Source: Aristolochia californica (lineage: Eukaryota; Streptophyta; Magnoliopsida; Piperales; Aristolochiaceae). From it: a DNA stretch of 64,000 nucleotides. The notes beneath the pieces are model-generated. The model had not been told where the DNA came from. It saw only the letters and a program-made list of their open reading frames with translations, and did not search any database. The DNA is taken from the NCBI GenBank assembly GCA_029961685.1, contig JARWKL010000001.1:52416062-52480061 (forward strand). The letters are read 5' to 3'. Each line of letters starts with the position of its first letter. Position 1 is the first letter of the stretch. Position numbers and translations under genes: made by a program. Below are positions 1 through 12,200 of this stretch, in pieces.

Positions 1-689
1 CTTTTAGCGTCTCTGCCAAATTGTTGGGAACCTATGAGGGATGTGGTCAACAACTCTGTAGGCAAAGGGAAGTCGATCTTTAATGATGTTCGGGATACCA
101 TTCTTGCGGAGAAAGTTTGTAAAAAGGACTCTGAAGAATCGTTGACACCTAATCTGCCCTAAGTGTCGATACTAGGGGCAAGAACCTTGAGAGGAATTCT
201 AATAAGGTCAATGATAGAAGGAAGTCAATGAATGGTAGAAGCAAGTCCAAATTCAGAAGGAATGTGGAATGCTAGAATTATGGCAAGTCAGCAGGTCACA
301 CAAAGAAGAACGATAGAGCATCGAAGAAGGATGAAAAGAAAAGTGATGTTGCCAATGCGATAACTGAAGAAGTACAAGATGCTTTACTCTTGTAGGTTAA
401 TAGCCCTATTGACTCTTGGGTGTTAGAATCAGGAGCTTCTTTTCACACCCCGCACATCATGAAATCATGAAGAATTATGTTGTTGTAGATCATGGGAAGG
501 TGTATCTTGCTAATGGAGAACCTTTGGATATTGTTGGTATTGGTAATGTCAGTTTGAGTGTGGAAAATTTACAAGGTGAGACATGTACCAAAACCAATGT
601 GTAATCTGATCTCAGTAGGGCAACTTGATGATGAAGACCATAGTGGAATTTTTAATGGTATTTCCTGGAAAATCACTAAGGGAGCCATG

Positions 690-1537
690 GTTGCTGCATG
701 AGAAGTTAAAACTGGAATTTTTTACATCACTTCCAGTTGCAGAGACACGGTAGTAGTTGCTGATGTTGTTACTGATTTTGACTTGTGGTATTATAGGCTC
801 GCTCACATGAGTGAGAAGGGAATGAAAGTGCTTCGGTCCAAATGGAAGCTACCAGGGTTCAAAATTGTAATAACAGTTTATGTGAAAGCTGTATTTTCAG
901 CAAGCAGACAAGGGTTAGTTTTTCTACGGCTTGAAATGAGCAAAAGATAGCAAAATTGGAGTTGTTTCATACAGATGTGTAGGGGGCTTCAACTATTACC
1001 TCCCTTGGTGGTTTGAACTACTATGTGATATTTATTGATGATGCAAGCAAAAAGTTATGGGTTTATTTCTTGAAAAAGAAATCTGATGTCTTTGATACCT
1101 TCAAAAGATGGAGGGCAATGGTCGAGAATGAGACAGATTTGAACGTGAAGTGTTTGCATTCAGATAATAGGGGAGAATACATAGATGATGATTTCAAGAA
1201 GTACGAGGCAAGACTGATGGTAAAGGGCTTTCACCAAAAAGAAGACATTGACTACACTAAGATTTTTTCTCCAGTAGTGAAATTGACTATTATTAGAACA
1301 ATGTTTGGACTAGTGGAAAATGAAGACTTGCACTTAGAGCATTTGGATGTAAAGACAACCTTTCTTAATGGTGATTTGGAGGAAGAAATTTACATGATGC
1401 AGCCACAGGGTTACAAAGCACAAGGAAAGGAGAAAATGGTATGCAAACTTCAAAAGAGTTTGTATGGTCTTAAACAAACTCCAAGACATTGGTATAATAA
1501 ATTTGATACGAGTAGTAATGGTTTCTTGAGGTGTTAG
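690..1537 (+). pseudogene. copia integrase joined in frame to reverse transcriptase
   Basis: A pre-integrase stretch (LWYYRLAHMSEKGMKVL at about 783-835) precedes the integrase start, with frameshifts before 1013. From 1013 an open frame of 174 codons begins in the integrase core (YVIFIDDAS, then HSDNRGEY) and passes without a stop into the RT start (EARLMVKGF near 1205) and on to the RT motifs DVKTTFLNGDLEEEIYM and SLYGLKQTPR. The middle and C-terminal part of integrase and the linker, usually more than 1 kb, are missing, so this is an internal deletion that kept the frame. The protein cannot be a working polyprotein, since the integrase core lacks its last acidic residue region and RT stops at 1537. 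Confidence 0.85.
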
Positions 1538-1619
1538 GTAGATCATTGTTGTTATGTGAAGAAGTTTGATGATTCATATATCATTTTACTATTGTATGTT
1601 AATGACATGTTGATAGCAG

Positions 1620-2560
1620 GTGAATGCAAACAGAAAAATAGAAAAGTTGAAAAGGGAGTTGTCCAAGAAGTTTGCAATGAAGGATTTGGGTGCTGCAAAA
1701 CAAATCCTTGGGATGAGGATTACTAGGGACATTGATGTCTTGAAATTATCACAAGAAGAATATGTGAAGAAGGTGCTGACCAGATTCAACATGAATGGTG
1801 CAAAACCAAAAAGTACTCATTTAGCTAGTCTCTTTAGGCTATCTAAGGAGCATTCACCTTCTACAGAGAAGGAGCGAGCCAGCATGGCCAGTGTGTCTTA
1901 TACTTCTGCTATTGGCAGTCTCATGTATGCCTTGGTGTACACTAGACCAAACATAGCTTATGCAGTAGGAGTTGTGAGTAGATATATGAGTAATCCGGGT
2001 AAACAACATTGGAAAGCAGTGAAGTGGATTCTTAGGTATTTGAGAAGCACTACAGACTCAACCTTATGTTTCAGAAAGTCAAACTTGGGATTACAAGGTT
2101 ATGTAGATATTCACATGGCTGGAGACATTGATGGCAAGAAGAGTACCACTGGATATGAATACACATTGGGTGGTACAACAGTTAGTTGGGTCTCTAAGTT
2201 GCAAAAGATAGTTGCTTTTTCCACCACTGAGGCAGAATATTTCATCATGACCAAATCCAACAAAGAGATGGTATGGCTGCAGTCTTTCTGGGAAGAATTA
2301 AGTCTCAAGCAATGGGAAGAATGTGTTGTATTGTGACAGTTAGAGTGCTATTCATTTAGAAAAAAATCTTGTTTATCATACCAGAACAAAGCACATACAG
2401 GTGTGTTATCACTTCATCAGATCGGCTCTAGAGGATGGAGTCTTAACACTTGAGAAGATTCAAGGGAGTCAGAATCCAGCTGATATGTTGACAAAGACTG
2501 TTACGATAGAGAAACTGAAGTTGTGTGCAACTTTAGTTGGACTTCTCTCTAAGGATTGAG
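1620..2560 (+). pseudogene. copia RT C-terminus and RNase H
   Basis: An open frame of 238 codons (1620-2336) carries the end of copia RT (MKDLGAAKQILGM, LSQEEYVKKVL) and the RNase H region (YTSAIGSLMYA, RPNIAYAVGVVSRY, WKAVKWILRYLR, DGKKSTTGY, STTEAEYF). A stop at about 2334 is followed by the true C-terminal region in other frames (GSQNPADMLTKTV near 2466-2505). In intact elements this is one ORF with the preceding RT; here one short gap with a stop separates them (1538-1619). Confidence 0.88.
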
Positions 2561-2615
2561 AAGTTATAGCCACTACAAAGGAGATATTGATGATGGATTA
2601 GTCTCAAAGTGGGAG

Positions 2616-3031
2616 ATTTTTAAGTTGTGGAGCCTAATTAATGCCTTACGTTGAGTTGGTCGTGAATCCACGATATATTGATTGTTGTTTCATTAAGGGC
2701 AATTTTAGAATTTCACTCTTGAAATGTGGTTGCCCTAGCTTTCTCTTTAAATTGGGATGTGCCGCTACTAGGGTTTTATGATCTTGATTTGAGAAGCATC
2801 TCAAGTTGTAGCCCGAGAAGTTAGAGAGAAACACTTGTAAGTGTGTGATTTCTCTTATAAACTATTTCATCTTCATAGTGGATTACTGCACCGGCAGAAG
2901 ACTGGATGTAGTCTCACCTGAGGCAAACCTGTATAAATCTTGTTGTGTTTTTTCGTTCTTGTTTTTCCCTTCTTTCGCCTTTATTATTATTTCTCTCATT
3001 AATTTGGAATTAGGGCGACTAATTCTTAACA
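2616..3031 (+). repeat. 3' LTR of the first copia element
   Basis: The sequence after the purine-rich tract AAAGTGGGAGA (2606-2616) begins with a mutated form of the usual TGTTAAG start and runs about 415 bp to ...AATTCTTAACA at 3031. The start is inferred from the polypurine tract and is good to a few bases; no second copy lies in the window to fix it. Confidence 0.7.
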
Positions 3032-4303
3032 TACATTGCATTTACACATGTTTTGAAACATTATGAAAAAAATTTCAAATATATTAGAGTACATAGATTA
3101 AATCATTCCCATGCTTTAAAAGTCAACTTAGTTGAACTGACACAAGATTGATTGATCAACATCTTCCAATGATCGATCATCCAAGAGGGCATAGGCTAAA
3201 CTTATAAAGTATGATCGATCAACCTAAGTCGATTGATCGATTATCCAGAACACGGTCATTCCATGCTATAAAGCATGATCGATCATCCCATTTGGATTGA
3301 TCGATCAATAATGTTCAGGCAAGCAAAAATTACAAGGAATCATAGAATATCCCACATGATTGATCTATTAAACATAATTTTTCCAGTCAGGTACGTAAAG
3401 CATGATCAATCATACTTGTTTTGCACTACCAAAGGGAATTTTAATTGATTGATTGATCATCCCCTGGTAATGATCAATCAACTTAACTTTTCAGGACTAA
3501 TGATAACATATTGATTGATTAGTCCATCGATCAATAAGTCATATCTTGACAAAAAAGAGCTATTATGCACGATTGATCAATCGATCACTTTAAAGTAATC
3601 GATCAATCAATGTACTAATTTTTTCAATTAGGTAAATAACGACAACTTTGGCTTGGGAAAGTTATAAATACCCTACCAAACCTCACATAAAAAAGTTAAT
3701 GAGCAGTTATTTGCAAATTCAAAAGCCTTTATACTCAAAATTTTGAAATTCTTCTCTAAAGTGCTTTTGAGTGAAAGTGAGTCACAACCTTGCATATCAG
3801 TTACTATTTCCTTCACCTATCCCTCGCATTTCACATAGTTCTCGTTGTTCTGAAAAGAAGTGGATGTTTAAATCTCTGAAGGAGAAGGTACTCTCCAAGT
3901 ATTGGCTGTAAATGATTTTTCCTTTCTTTGATTTTATTTTTGGAAGGTTCATCTAGAACATATCTAATCTAGATAGAAAGGGGCAACTAGAGCTAGAATC
4001 TAGCCAAAATCTTGGGTAGATTGAATTTATAAAAGGCGTGTATTGAGCTATACGTGGCTTAAAGAGAGTCAAAATCTTTGTGTAAATTCCATCTATTAGA
4101 GCTTTGAATGGTGGAATTTCCCAAGCAAAGGTTCTTGGGCAGTGAATACCAATAGGAGAACATTGATAACAAATTTTTTTTTTGTCTCCTATGGTGTGTG
4201 AATGTAATTCGATATATTGTATGATTTCTATTACACGCCTAAGTTAAGCGTTTCATTTGAAAAACTCAATTCACCCCATCTTGATAAGTCACGTGGGCCA
4301 ACA
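3032..4303 (+). repeat. Long SIRE-like LTR, 5' part missing, with palindromic GATCGATC array
   Basis: This matches the LTR at 31468-33009 from about its position 300 onward: many TGATCGATCA/ATTGATCGATCA motifs (3145-3615), a TATA box (TTATAAATA near 3663), and the same terminus ending ...GTGGGCCAACA at 4303. No tRNA primer-binding site follows, so it is a solo or 3' LTR. Its start coincides exactly with the end of the copia 3' LTR, consistent with interruption by that element. Confidence 0.8.
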
Positions 4304-5190
4304 TGTGGTGCTACCCTTAAACATGGATAGTCTAGTGTCTCTTAACTCAGCTTTGACTTAGAGGTGTTGGTGTTTATAATTTTCTCGAGTAGCTAGGAGT
4401 AATGTATCTTGTCACATATATGTTATTGGCTAGTCACTTGGTATTATAGACTCCGGACTTGAGAGGGAGAAGTAGAAGGAAAAGTACAGAGGAAAGAAGC
4501 CTTTGAAAAAACCTACAATGAAGTATTCTAAAAGGTGATTTTTTTTATCAAAGTTGGTGACCAAAGTCGAGTTTCCTAGGGGGGGTTAGTCAACAAAATG
4601 AAAATTTGATCTTCATCTTCATCTTCATCTTATGTATCTACATGATCTTCATCTTCGAAATGGGTGTTAGTGTGGACAACCTCATCTTCGAAATCTTTGA
4701 AATAGGGTGTTAGTGTGAACAACTTCATCTTCATCTTCATCTTAGAAATTTAAAATCATTGATTTTAATAATTATAAAAATGAACTAATTAAACCAAAGT
4801 GTTTGAGTTAACAATATTTTAATTACCACTATTAAATCACTAATACAATAGAGTAAATAAAAAAAATTATGATTAATGAATAAAAAGTATTATATTAATA
4901 ACATAAGATAGATTTGCATTGTATTAATTAATAATATATTTTGACATAATTAATGAAGATATATTAATCAAATGCATACTTTAATTATATTTTATTTACC
5001 AGAGACTTAAATATGAAGTTTAATATAGTAATAAAATAAAATAAAATAATAAATAAATACATATACAACTTTTAAAATAACCTAAAAAAATTATTCAAAT
5101 AACAAGTTCGTGCCTTTAATATTACAATCAACGAGTTACAAGTTTAGTACATATAAATTATGCATGTTTAAAAGTAATAAGAGTAAACCA
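4304..5190. other. AT-rich intergenic stretch with TTCATC microsatellite
   Basis: No gene is seen. At 4612-4745 a CTTCAT/TTCATC microsatellite occurs twice around a duplicated segment containing GGGTGTTAGTGTG. The rest (4750-5190) is very AT-rich with long homopolymers. Confidence 0.6.
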
Positions 5191-5640
5191 TCATTTATCA
5201 TTCCACATGGATGTCGATATGGCATCTCGAAATTGTGCGGCTCTTGTGGATTCTAATGCACTCTGCCTCCGAATGTTTGTTACTTGGCTACCCACATCCT
5301 CAAGATCACCGCAATCGTCACTGTATGTATCATCCATTGCACCTAATTGGACCGCATCACCTCCTCCACCAAGCTCGCCACCCGAATCATCATCTTCATC
5401 TTCAAATATATCATCATAATCTTCTGCACGTATATAATTGTGCAATATGCAACAAGCATGTACAATTTTCACCTGGATCTTAAAATAAAATGGAAAAGTG
5501 CCTTTTAATATTTGAAATCGAGCTTTTAAAGCAACAAAAGTTCGTTCAATAATATTCCGTAAAGATGAATGTCTTATGTTCAGTGAAGAACCTTCATAGT
5601 TGCATTCTTCACTTGATTCTGTTAGGTACCTGTGGGGAGT
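5191..5640 (-). pseudogene. PIF/Harbinger-type transposase C-terminal fragment
   Basis: Read on the minus strand, the segment encodes a stretch typical of the DDE_Tnp_4 nuclease of plant PIF/Harbinger elements: RHSSLRNIIERTFVALKARF (near 5585-5525), then KIVHACCILHNYIRAED (5472-5420), followed by an acidic, Gly-rich tail to a stop at 5191. The catalytic DDE core and the terminal inverted repeats are not present: homology stops near 5640. It may be a relic of a transposon or of a domesticated HARBI1-like gene; the truncation favours a relic. Confidence 0.75.
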
Positions 5641-8156
5641 TGTCTTTACCTTCAGTGGTCTATATCTAACTCCAAAAGTCTTTTGAAAGCATGTACTGTA
5701 CTAAGACTTTATCTATTCGAGAGGTATGGAATGAGTTCTTGCACAGAACTCATTACTTATGGCCATTCAAGAAGATAATTATCTGATGTTCTCTCTAGCG
5801 AGTACACATGCGTGGTCTTTGTTTACTCCTAACTGTATCTCAGATTGAAGGTAGGAAGATCAATATTCAGAGAGTCAGCTTTTACAGGTCTTTGAGCTTT
5901 TAGGTATGCCTCTCTTTCAAGAATTTCATAACCTTTTTGAAAGAAGTTAACTCCTAACTGGTTTTCATGTAGGACGACCAGGGAGATTTTTGAGATCACC
6001 TAACACCTTGATTACTTCGTAGATGAAGGCCAGTCTTTTGGTCACTGAATGGAAAAAAGACCTTCAGAAATGGTTTCCTAAGGAATTCTTTTTATCTATG
6101 TGCCATTGCAATTGGCTTGGTGGCTAGGTCTAATTATCTCCTTTGTAAGAACAGAAAATACATACAGGACCAAAATAGAATCAAGCCAGAGAATTATGAA
6201 CAAATAAAGCATATCAAACTACCTCCTGCTCAAGCTTTTCTTTCAAAATTTGTAGATCTTCTGGTTTTATTCCTCGTATACTGCATAGATCAATTTTAAG
6301 TTTTAATAAATGAATGTAAACCAATAGTTACACAAATGGAATTCTCAGAGTTAGGTTCCACCAGCAACATCTGTTAAAGTGACCTTTTCACATGGAGAAG
6401 TGGTCCCTCATCTGGATAGTTTTTTGTGTTTGAGAAAATCAGAGCGAGCTGAACTGCAATGACATTTTTGTCAAAAGTGCATGTCAAATTAAAAGTTGAA
6501 TCTTGCCAAACACAATCTGTTAAAGAATGATGCTTCAATAATTTTCTTAAAGAAATGATCAAGCCTTTACGATTTGTTAAGGAAAGTATTGTAAGAATTG
6601 GAAACAAACAAGTGTTGCACTGTTAATGGCAAATACAAAAACCATCATCATCAATGCATTGTCCCAATTATGCCAAGTTCAGCTATTTGAGTCATCTCAT
6701 CCATTTTGATATATCATTCCTTTATTAGATTAGCTGACCTACTCACCCCACTTCCATAAGTGTCATTGTGTGCTTTCCTCAACTTTTTGGTGGTTTATAA
6801 AATGATTTCAAGAAAAAGAAAATCGTTTTTACAAGTAAAGTTTATAATATATATTGTCTTAAAAATCATAAATATATCCCTCTCTGTCAACATGTCCTTC
6901 CCACCATCTTAAGATGACTCTCTTAAGTGTCCTTATCATCATTTCTCTTAAACACTCTCTACCACATTTATTTCTGATTTTGCCTTCCCAGTTTTTGTCT
7001 GATATCCATCTTAAAATATGTTGTTTTTAACGGTGAATTTTGTTGATGAAACAAACAAATGGAAAACAAAGTCAATGCATCCAACTCCAAAGCAACTAGA
7101 AACGTATCCTATGGTCTCCAAAATGGATTTAGTGTCTCCTTCATCCAGCCTATAACCAATTTAGAATCTCCTTCAACAAATAAAGGCATGTTGAAATGAT
7201 CTTTATAAATCCCCAAACAATGAAGCATTGCTTGAATATTATCCACCTTAACATTCTCATCTCGTATAATACGCCTTCACTCTCTTCAACAAGAGCTGAC
7301 CACAATCAGTCCACGGCATTCGTGATTCAGCATGTTCTGATCAACTTAGCTTTTAATTCTACACCCACAGAACCAAAACAAAGAATACATTACCTGTCAT
7401 GTTTTGGAATTTGCGGGTTTTCTTCCTTCCCGTGACCAAATCGGATTCGATTCACGAGCTGCAGAGCCTAAGACAGAGCAATAGTTTCCACTTCCCAGTA
7501 GTTTTCGAGCAGAAAAGAGAGCTTACAAACCCGCTAGGGTACGGCCTCGTTGGTCCGTCAGCTTTTGGTGGCCGGAGACGAAAGGGAACTGAGATGGTGG
7601 TCGAAGACGAAGGACGAGATCAACGTCGGGGGCGTAGGGAGACGAGAGAGGGAAGGGAGTGCAGGAGAGAGGAAGAAAAAAGAAAAATGACGACGCGCGA
7701 TGGGGGGTGCGAGGAGAGAGAGGGAAAAATTTGAGCGTCGCCCGTCCTTCAATTCGAAGAAGATAAAAAAGGGCCTTCTTCCACATGATTGAAATTAAAC
7801 CGTGGAGATGAAGGACCCCTTCATCCCTTGCATCGAGATGAAGCTTCATATGCGCTCCACTAACGACTTCAAGTGTTGAAGGGCATTATGTGGTTGAAGA
7901 TCATCTCGTCCTTCAAGTTGACTAACACCCCCCCACCCCAAAGACATCCGAGGGGGAGAGTAGAAGTAGATTTTGAGAAGTGGTCAAGAACAAGCTGAAC
8001 TGGAAGATCGAGCTGAAAATAAGTTCATTGCCTCATTAAAGACATTGAAGTCATTGAAGACGTAAGTACAAAAAATTTTAATGATTTTTCTTATTTTGAT
8101 ATGCTGTGTAACAAGTTGAAATAAAAAAAAAAAAAAACTCTAATTTGAGGGAGAGT
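5641..8156. other. Intergenic sequence with no supported gene
   Basis: Short open frames occur but none has recognisable motifs. A GC- and GA-rich island at 7520-7740 gives overlapping ORFs on both strands because of biased composition. I see no clear gene or transposon boundary before the LTR-like start at 8157. Confidence 0.5.
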
Positions 8157-8570
8157 GTTAGAAGATGTAATTTATATTTACATGAACTTTTAAGAAAATA
8201 TTTTCTGACAGAAAAGTATATCTAAAGGCATAAAAGGAGTAGGAGTATTACTGTCTTTTATCAGTGTTTTATGTTATAAAAAGGTGAGTAGAGGGAACCC
8301 GAATTAATCCTCTTCCATAATTTAATATGAGACTTTTCTCCAAAAGCATTTAAATGATGTAAGCACTTAAGCAAGCAAGTCTATGCCTTAACTACAATAA
8401 ATAGGTCTCTTTTGTGTGAGTTACAGGCATCAATCAATTCCTTATAAGAATCGTTGAGTCTGGAGAGAAAGAGTTGTCCTCTTTTGAAATTTTAAGTTCA
8501 CTTTTCATTTAGTAGTGAAGTTTTGAGTTCCTTACGATTCTAATTGTTGCTTTTCCATGAGCAGCTAAAC
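8157..8570 (+). repeat. Possible LTR fragment
   Basis: A purine tract GAGGGAGAG is followed by TGTTAGAAGATG, the usual polypurine-tract/LTR start layout, with a TATA-like TTATAAAAAG at about 8274. The 3' end is not fixed and no second copy or internal domains are seen, so this is only a suggestion. Confidence 0.3.
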
Positions 8571-9130
8571 CTCATCAATGATTCTGCCCACCCTGTTTTT
8601 CTTTGGAAGATGTGATTTTAGGGAGATAAGTAGTCTTTGTTCATCACTATGATAGATCTTTTACATTAAGCAATGTGCTTATATGACTTAGTTGGTCTCT
8701 ACACTTGTCACTTTGGGCAATCAATATCGAAGTAACATTGAGGGACACACTCTAGATGTCTTCCTGTTTTTTTGTCTTTGTTTACATGTTCTAGTGGGTA
8801 GAAGGAAATAGTTACACACCAATCTTTCTTATAATAAACTTTGATCTTCTAAAAAATTTATCTAACATATTTTTATGGGTAAAATTATTTATTTATAATA
8901 GTTATTTTTGGGATGACACAACTATATTCCAACTAAGTTTTTTTATATAAATACATTGAAGTCATTTTTTTTTTATCAAAAACACTAACAAAAGCACCGG
9001 CCTCCATTCACATTTTGTCCCCCCCTTTTTTCTTCTTTCTGCTGCAATTGCGTTTCAAGTAACCCGGTAACTGTAAATTATATAACAATATACATGAAAA
9101 TTAAATCTGCAACACAGATCTATATACGGC

Positions 9131-9133
<3 letters not shown>
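8571..9133. other. Intergenic, downstream of EIN2
   Basis: AT-rich sequence without ORFs or repeats that I can name. It probably includes the polyadenylation region of EIN2 near its right edge, but no strong signal stands out. Confidence 0.4.
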
Positions 9134-9177
<44 letters not shown>

Positions 9178-9180
9178 AGA
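9134..9180. repeat. (GA)n microsatellite
   Basis: About 18 GA units followed by GGGAGGGAGA. It lies 70 bp beyond the EIN2 stop codon, so it is likely in the 3' UTR, where the transcript would read (CU)n. Confidence 0.9.
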
Positions 9181-9247
9181 GGTGTCCTAAGTCAACGTTG
9201 CTAGGAACCCAAACTACTAGAACCAATGGCCAGATGACCAGTATCAA

Positions 9248-12200
9248 TCAAGTAAAAGAGACAACAGGTGGCATAGGAGCCTTGCGAGTCCCAGGCCGAC
9301 CATCATGGACCCCAACAGATTTGTTTGATAGCCGTCGCTTGTACCTCTTGAGAACTGATGCCAAGTTTTCTTTTCCTTTTGGGAAGGCAACATCCCCAGC
9401 TGCAGTACCTGTTCGGCCCTTGCGGGAAGAGACAGCATTCTCCACATCCTTGATGAGTTCAAGGAGCACAGCTGCACTAGTGCTCTGCCCTGAACTTGCT
9501 TTCCCTCCTGTAGGCGGGAGCCCATTAGGAACTTGAGGGCTCATTCTCTTCACTTGCATTGATGGAATCTGGAGGCAGAAGCAGGGAGATAATACAGGTC
9601 GGACCTTGGAAAACGCCAAATCAAGAATCCCCTGTAGACGTCAAGATTAGTATCAAACTTGCCATTATATCTACAATTTTTGTCAAAGAGAGGCAAACAG
9701 AGGTACCTGCAGGCGGTTCAGAACGTAAGTATATTTGCCCCAGAGTTCAGGGCGGCTCTCCATAAGTGACATCTCCAATATCCGATGGATGCACCACACA
9801 CCAAAACAGACTACGATATCAATTTTCCATATACAGCCTTCTCCACAAAAAGGCACTGGAGATACAAGTAACTTTGCAAGTGATCTCTCATCGTTTCTTG
9901 AGCCTGAACCAAATTTACGATCAGATGGTACAAAAGGTAATTCACCCATTTTTAACCGGTTATCCTCTCTCAGTTCAGCTTCAAAAATGTACTTCTCCCT
10001 TGCAGCCACACGATCAATTAGCTCTTCATCAAACCCACCATTCTGTTGGAATAACCACTCAGACCCCTCTAATCTCAAGAGTCTCCCTATACAATATCTG
10101 AGAGACTGGAGTAACGCAGCTTCTGAATCACGATAAACAGTTTCCTGCATCTCACCAGAACCAACGGCACGGTTTCTCCCTGCAATTCCAAACAGTTGCT
10201 CAGATGGTTGCCTGGACCATAGGGATTTAGTTTCTAAATTTGAACGTGATGGTGGAGAAAAAACATCTATGTAGAGCTTGGAGGGGGAAAGCTCATCAAA
10301 AGCAAGAGGACCACCTGTTCTGGATGGAGTATTTCCATATAATGACTGGTGACCCATAATACTCCTAACAGTAGATTGCCCAGGTCCAATTGCACCTTTA
10401 CACCTATCACCGAGTGAAGAATTCCTGTTAGGCACTGCAAGCCCAGATATGTCTGGCAAGCTATGGTACTTTTTAGGATATGTTGTAGACCCAACAGCAC
10501 CAACACTTCCGACCAAAGAAGAGTTATCATAATAGGATCTTTCACTTTGCAACTTGTTTAAAAGAGATGAAGCTGCTCTTGGCAAAGTTGAATTCTGTAG
10601 AGAATTAAGCCCCAAACTGTAACTATGCTGATCTTTGTAGTTGGAGGTGAGAGAAGAAGATTTGGAAGCAGTTGATGTGTCCAATGCAATGCCCAAGGGA
10701 TCCATGTTTCTGCCTTGAGCAATCCCACTCAGATATGAAGGTATCTGATAACCATGAATTGTTGATGGCTGATAATCTCGCTCTTCTGAGTAGGTAGGGA
10801 GTCGAAGACTAGAATAGCGTCTTTCATTTGCATCAAGTGAATTGCCACAGGAGCTTTGAGCATATGCATCCAATAATTGCATGTAAGATGACCAAGATGA
10901 TAGCCCCATTTGAACCCCATGGGAAGAGTCCATACTGGTTGGAATCCTCTGTGGCTTGGAAGAGTCATACTCTCTAGGATTGGCGAGAAAGACTGATCCT
11001 TTGTCTGCTTCAGCATAAAACTTTGGCATATGATCACTCCCAATAGTGTCAGATTTTGCAGAAGAGACAGACTTCTGATCCAGCCCCAACAACAAGTCAA
11101 TTCTCTTCCCTTTTGCTTCCAGAATTACTTGACCATGGAAGTCAAATAGTTTTCCCCAAAACTCATCAAGAATAGCAGCTAGGTTGCGTCGTGCAGCACG
11201 ACCCAAACCAGACAATCTTGAAAAGCTTCCACTGCCATTACTAGTATCATCAACTTTCCCACTAATACTTCTAAACGAACCAGGCCCATCAGAAATGGCA
11301 GTAGGCACACACCCCGAGCTAACGGCAAGTGACTCTTCTTGTTCCCAACCATCAGTTTCAAAGTCATCCTTACCAACATGCTCGTCTCCATCTACTTCAA
11401 CAGCCATATGAACTAGGTGTTTGGGTTCTGCCCTCTGAACAATATTTCCATCTAGTGATTCAGCTGACGGAACTTTATTTTCAACAATTGGAGCCAGCTC
11501 AACAGAGGATGCTAGAAGTTCATGATTAGGAAATTTTGGTTTGTCATCGTGAGAGCATTTTGACTCTACATAGCAAGAGAAATTGGGTTCTCCATAATGA
11601 GAGAAATTCAGTTCTTTCAAAGGTGATAATGCTTGTTCTTCAGGCTGAGATCGGGGAGTAGTGCAAATGGTAGAATTGTCCTCAGTAGGCTCATGGTGAT
11701 CAAAATCTGTGATTGATTCAGGCAGATCAACATCTAAATCGAATTGTCTGACCACATTTATATCTTGGACTGCTTTTATATCTTTAAGCTCCTTATCATC
11801 TTCAACATATCTCGACTCATTTTCCTCTCTACCTTGAGATGGCTCCAACACAGCATTCTGTAAACCCAAGTTCCTATCTGCACTAGCAGATTTCAATGGG
11901 GTTGCAACCAACCAAAGCATCAATAGAAGTGATGCACTAGCTATCATAAGAAGAAGAATGTACGGGAAGGTCACATTGCTCCCCGTGTTCCACCTCATAC
12001 TATTCATAAGGTCATCATCACCAAATAAAATATCAACAACAAAGATAAGATTTGAAGCAACCATCCCAAGAAAAGCACTCAAACACAAGATTTCCATTAA
12101 ACCTGAGATTTTGAAGGCACCCATTATCAATCTTGAAGAAGCAACACGAAAGAGGGGGATCACAGAAGAAGGGAGTAGCAAAGCCACAATAACTTGAGAG

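Larger units (their letters stand above)
1..3031 (+). mobile_element. Ty1/copia LTR retrotransposon, 5'-truncated by the window edge, degenerate
   Basis: In order on the plus strand the sequence reads as gag scraps (1-400), GAG-pre-integrase and integrase (about 690-1200), reverse transcriptase (1200-1540), RT end plus RNase H (1620-2560), a purine tract (about 2605-2616) and a 3' LTR ending in ...TTAACA at 3031. The domain order integrase before RT is diagnostic of Ty1/copia. Several stops and frameshifts interrupt the frames, so it is not autonomous. Its 3' end abuts a SIRE-like LTR missing its first part, which suggests this element inserted into that LTR; the left half would lie outside the window. 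Confidence 0.9.

Noticed and set aside
3140..3620. GATCGATC repeats resembling a CRISPR-like or satellite array
   Set aside because: Units are irregularly spaced short palindromes inside an LTR of a plant retroelement; there are no uniform repeats and spacers.
7399..7849. Overlapping open frames of 111, 108 and 64 codons on both strands
   Set aside because: They result from GA/CT-rich composition, with Arg/Glu/Gly or Ser/Pro/Leu runs; no domain or splice context.
9735..12197. Several plus-strand and alternative minus-strand frames within the large EIN2 exon
   Set aside because: They are shadows of the 908-codon EIN2 exon.
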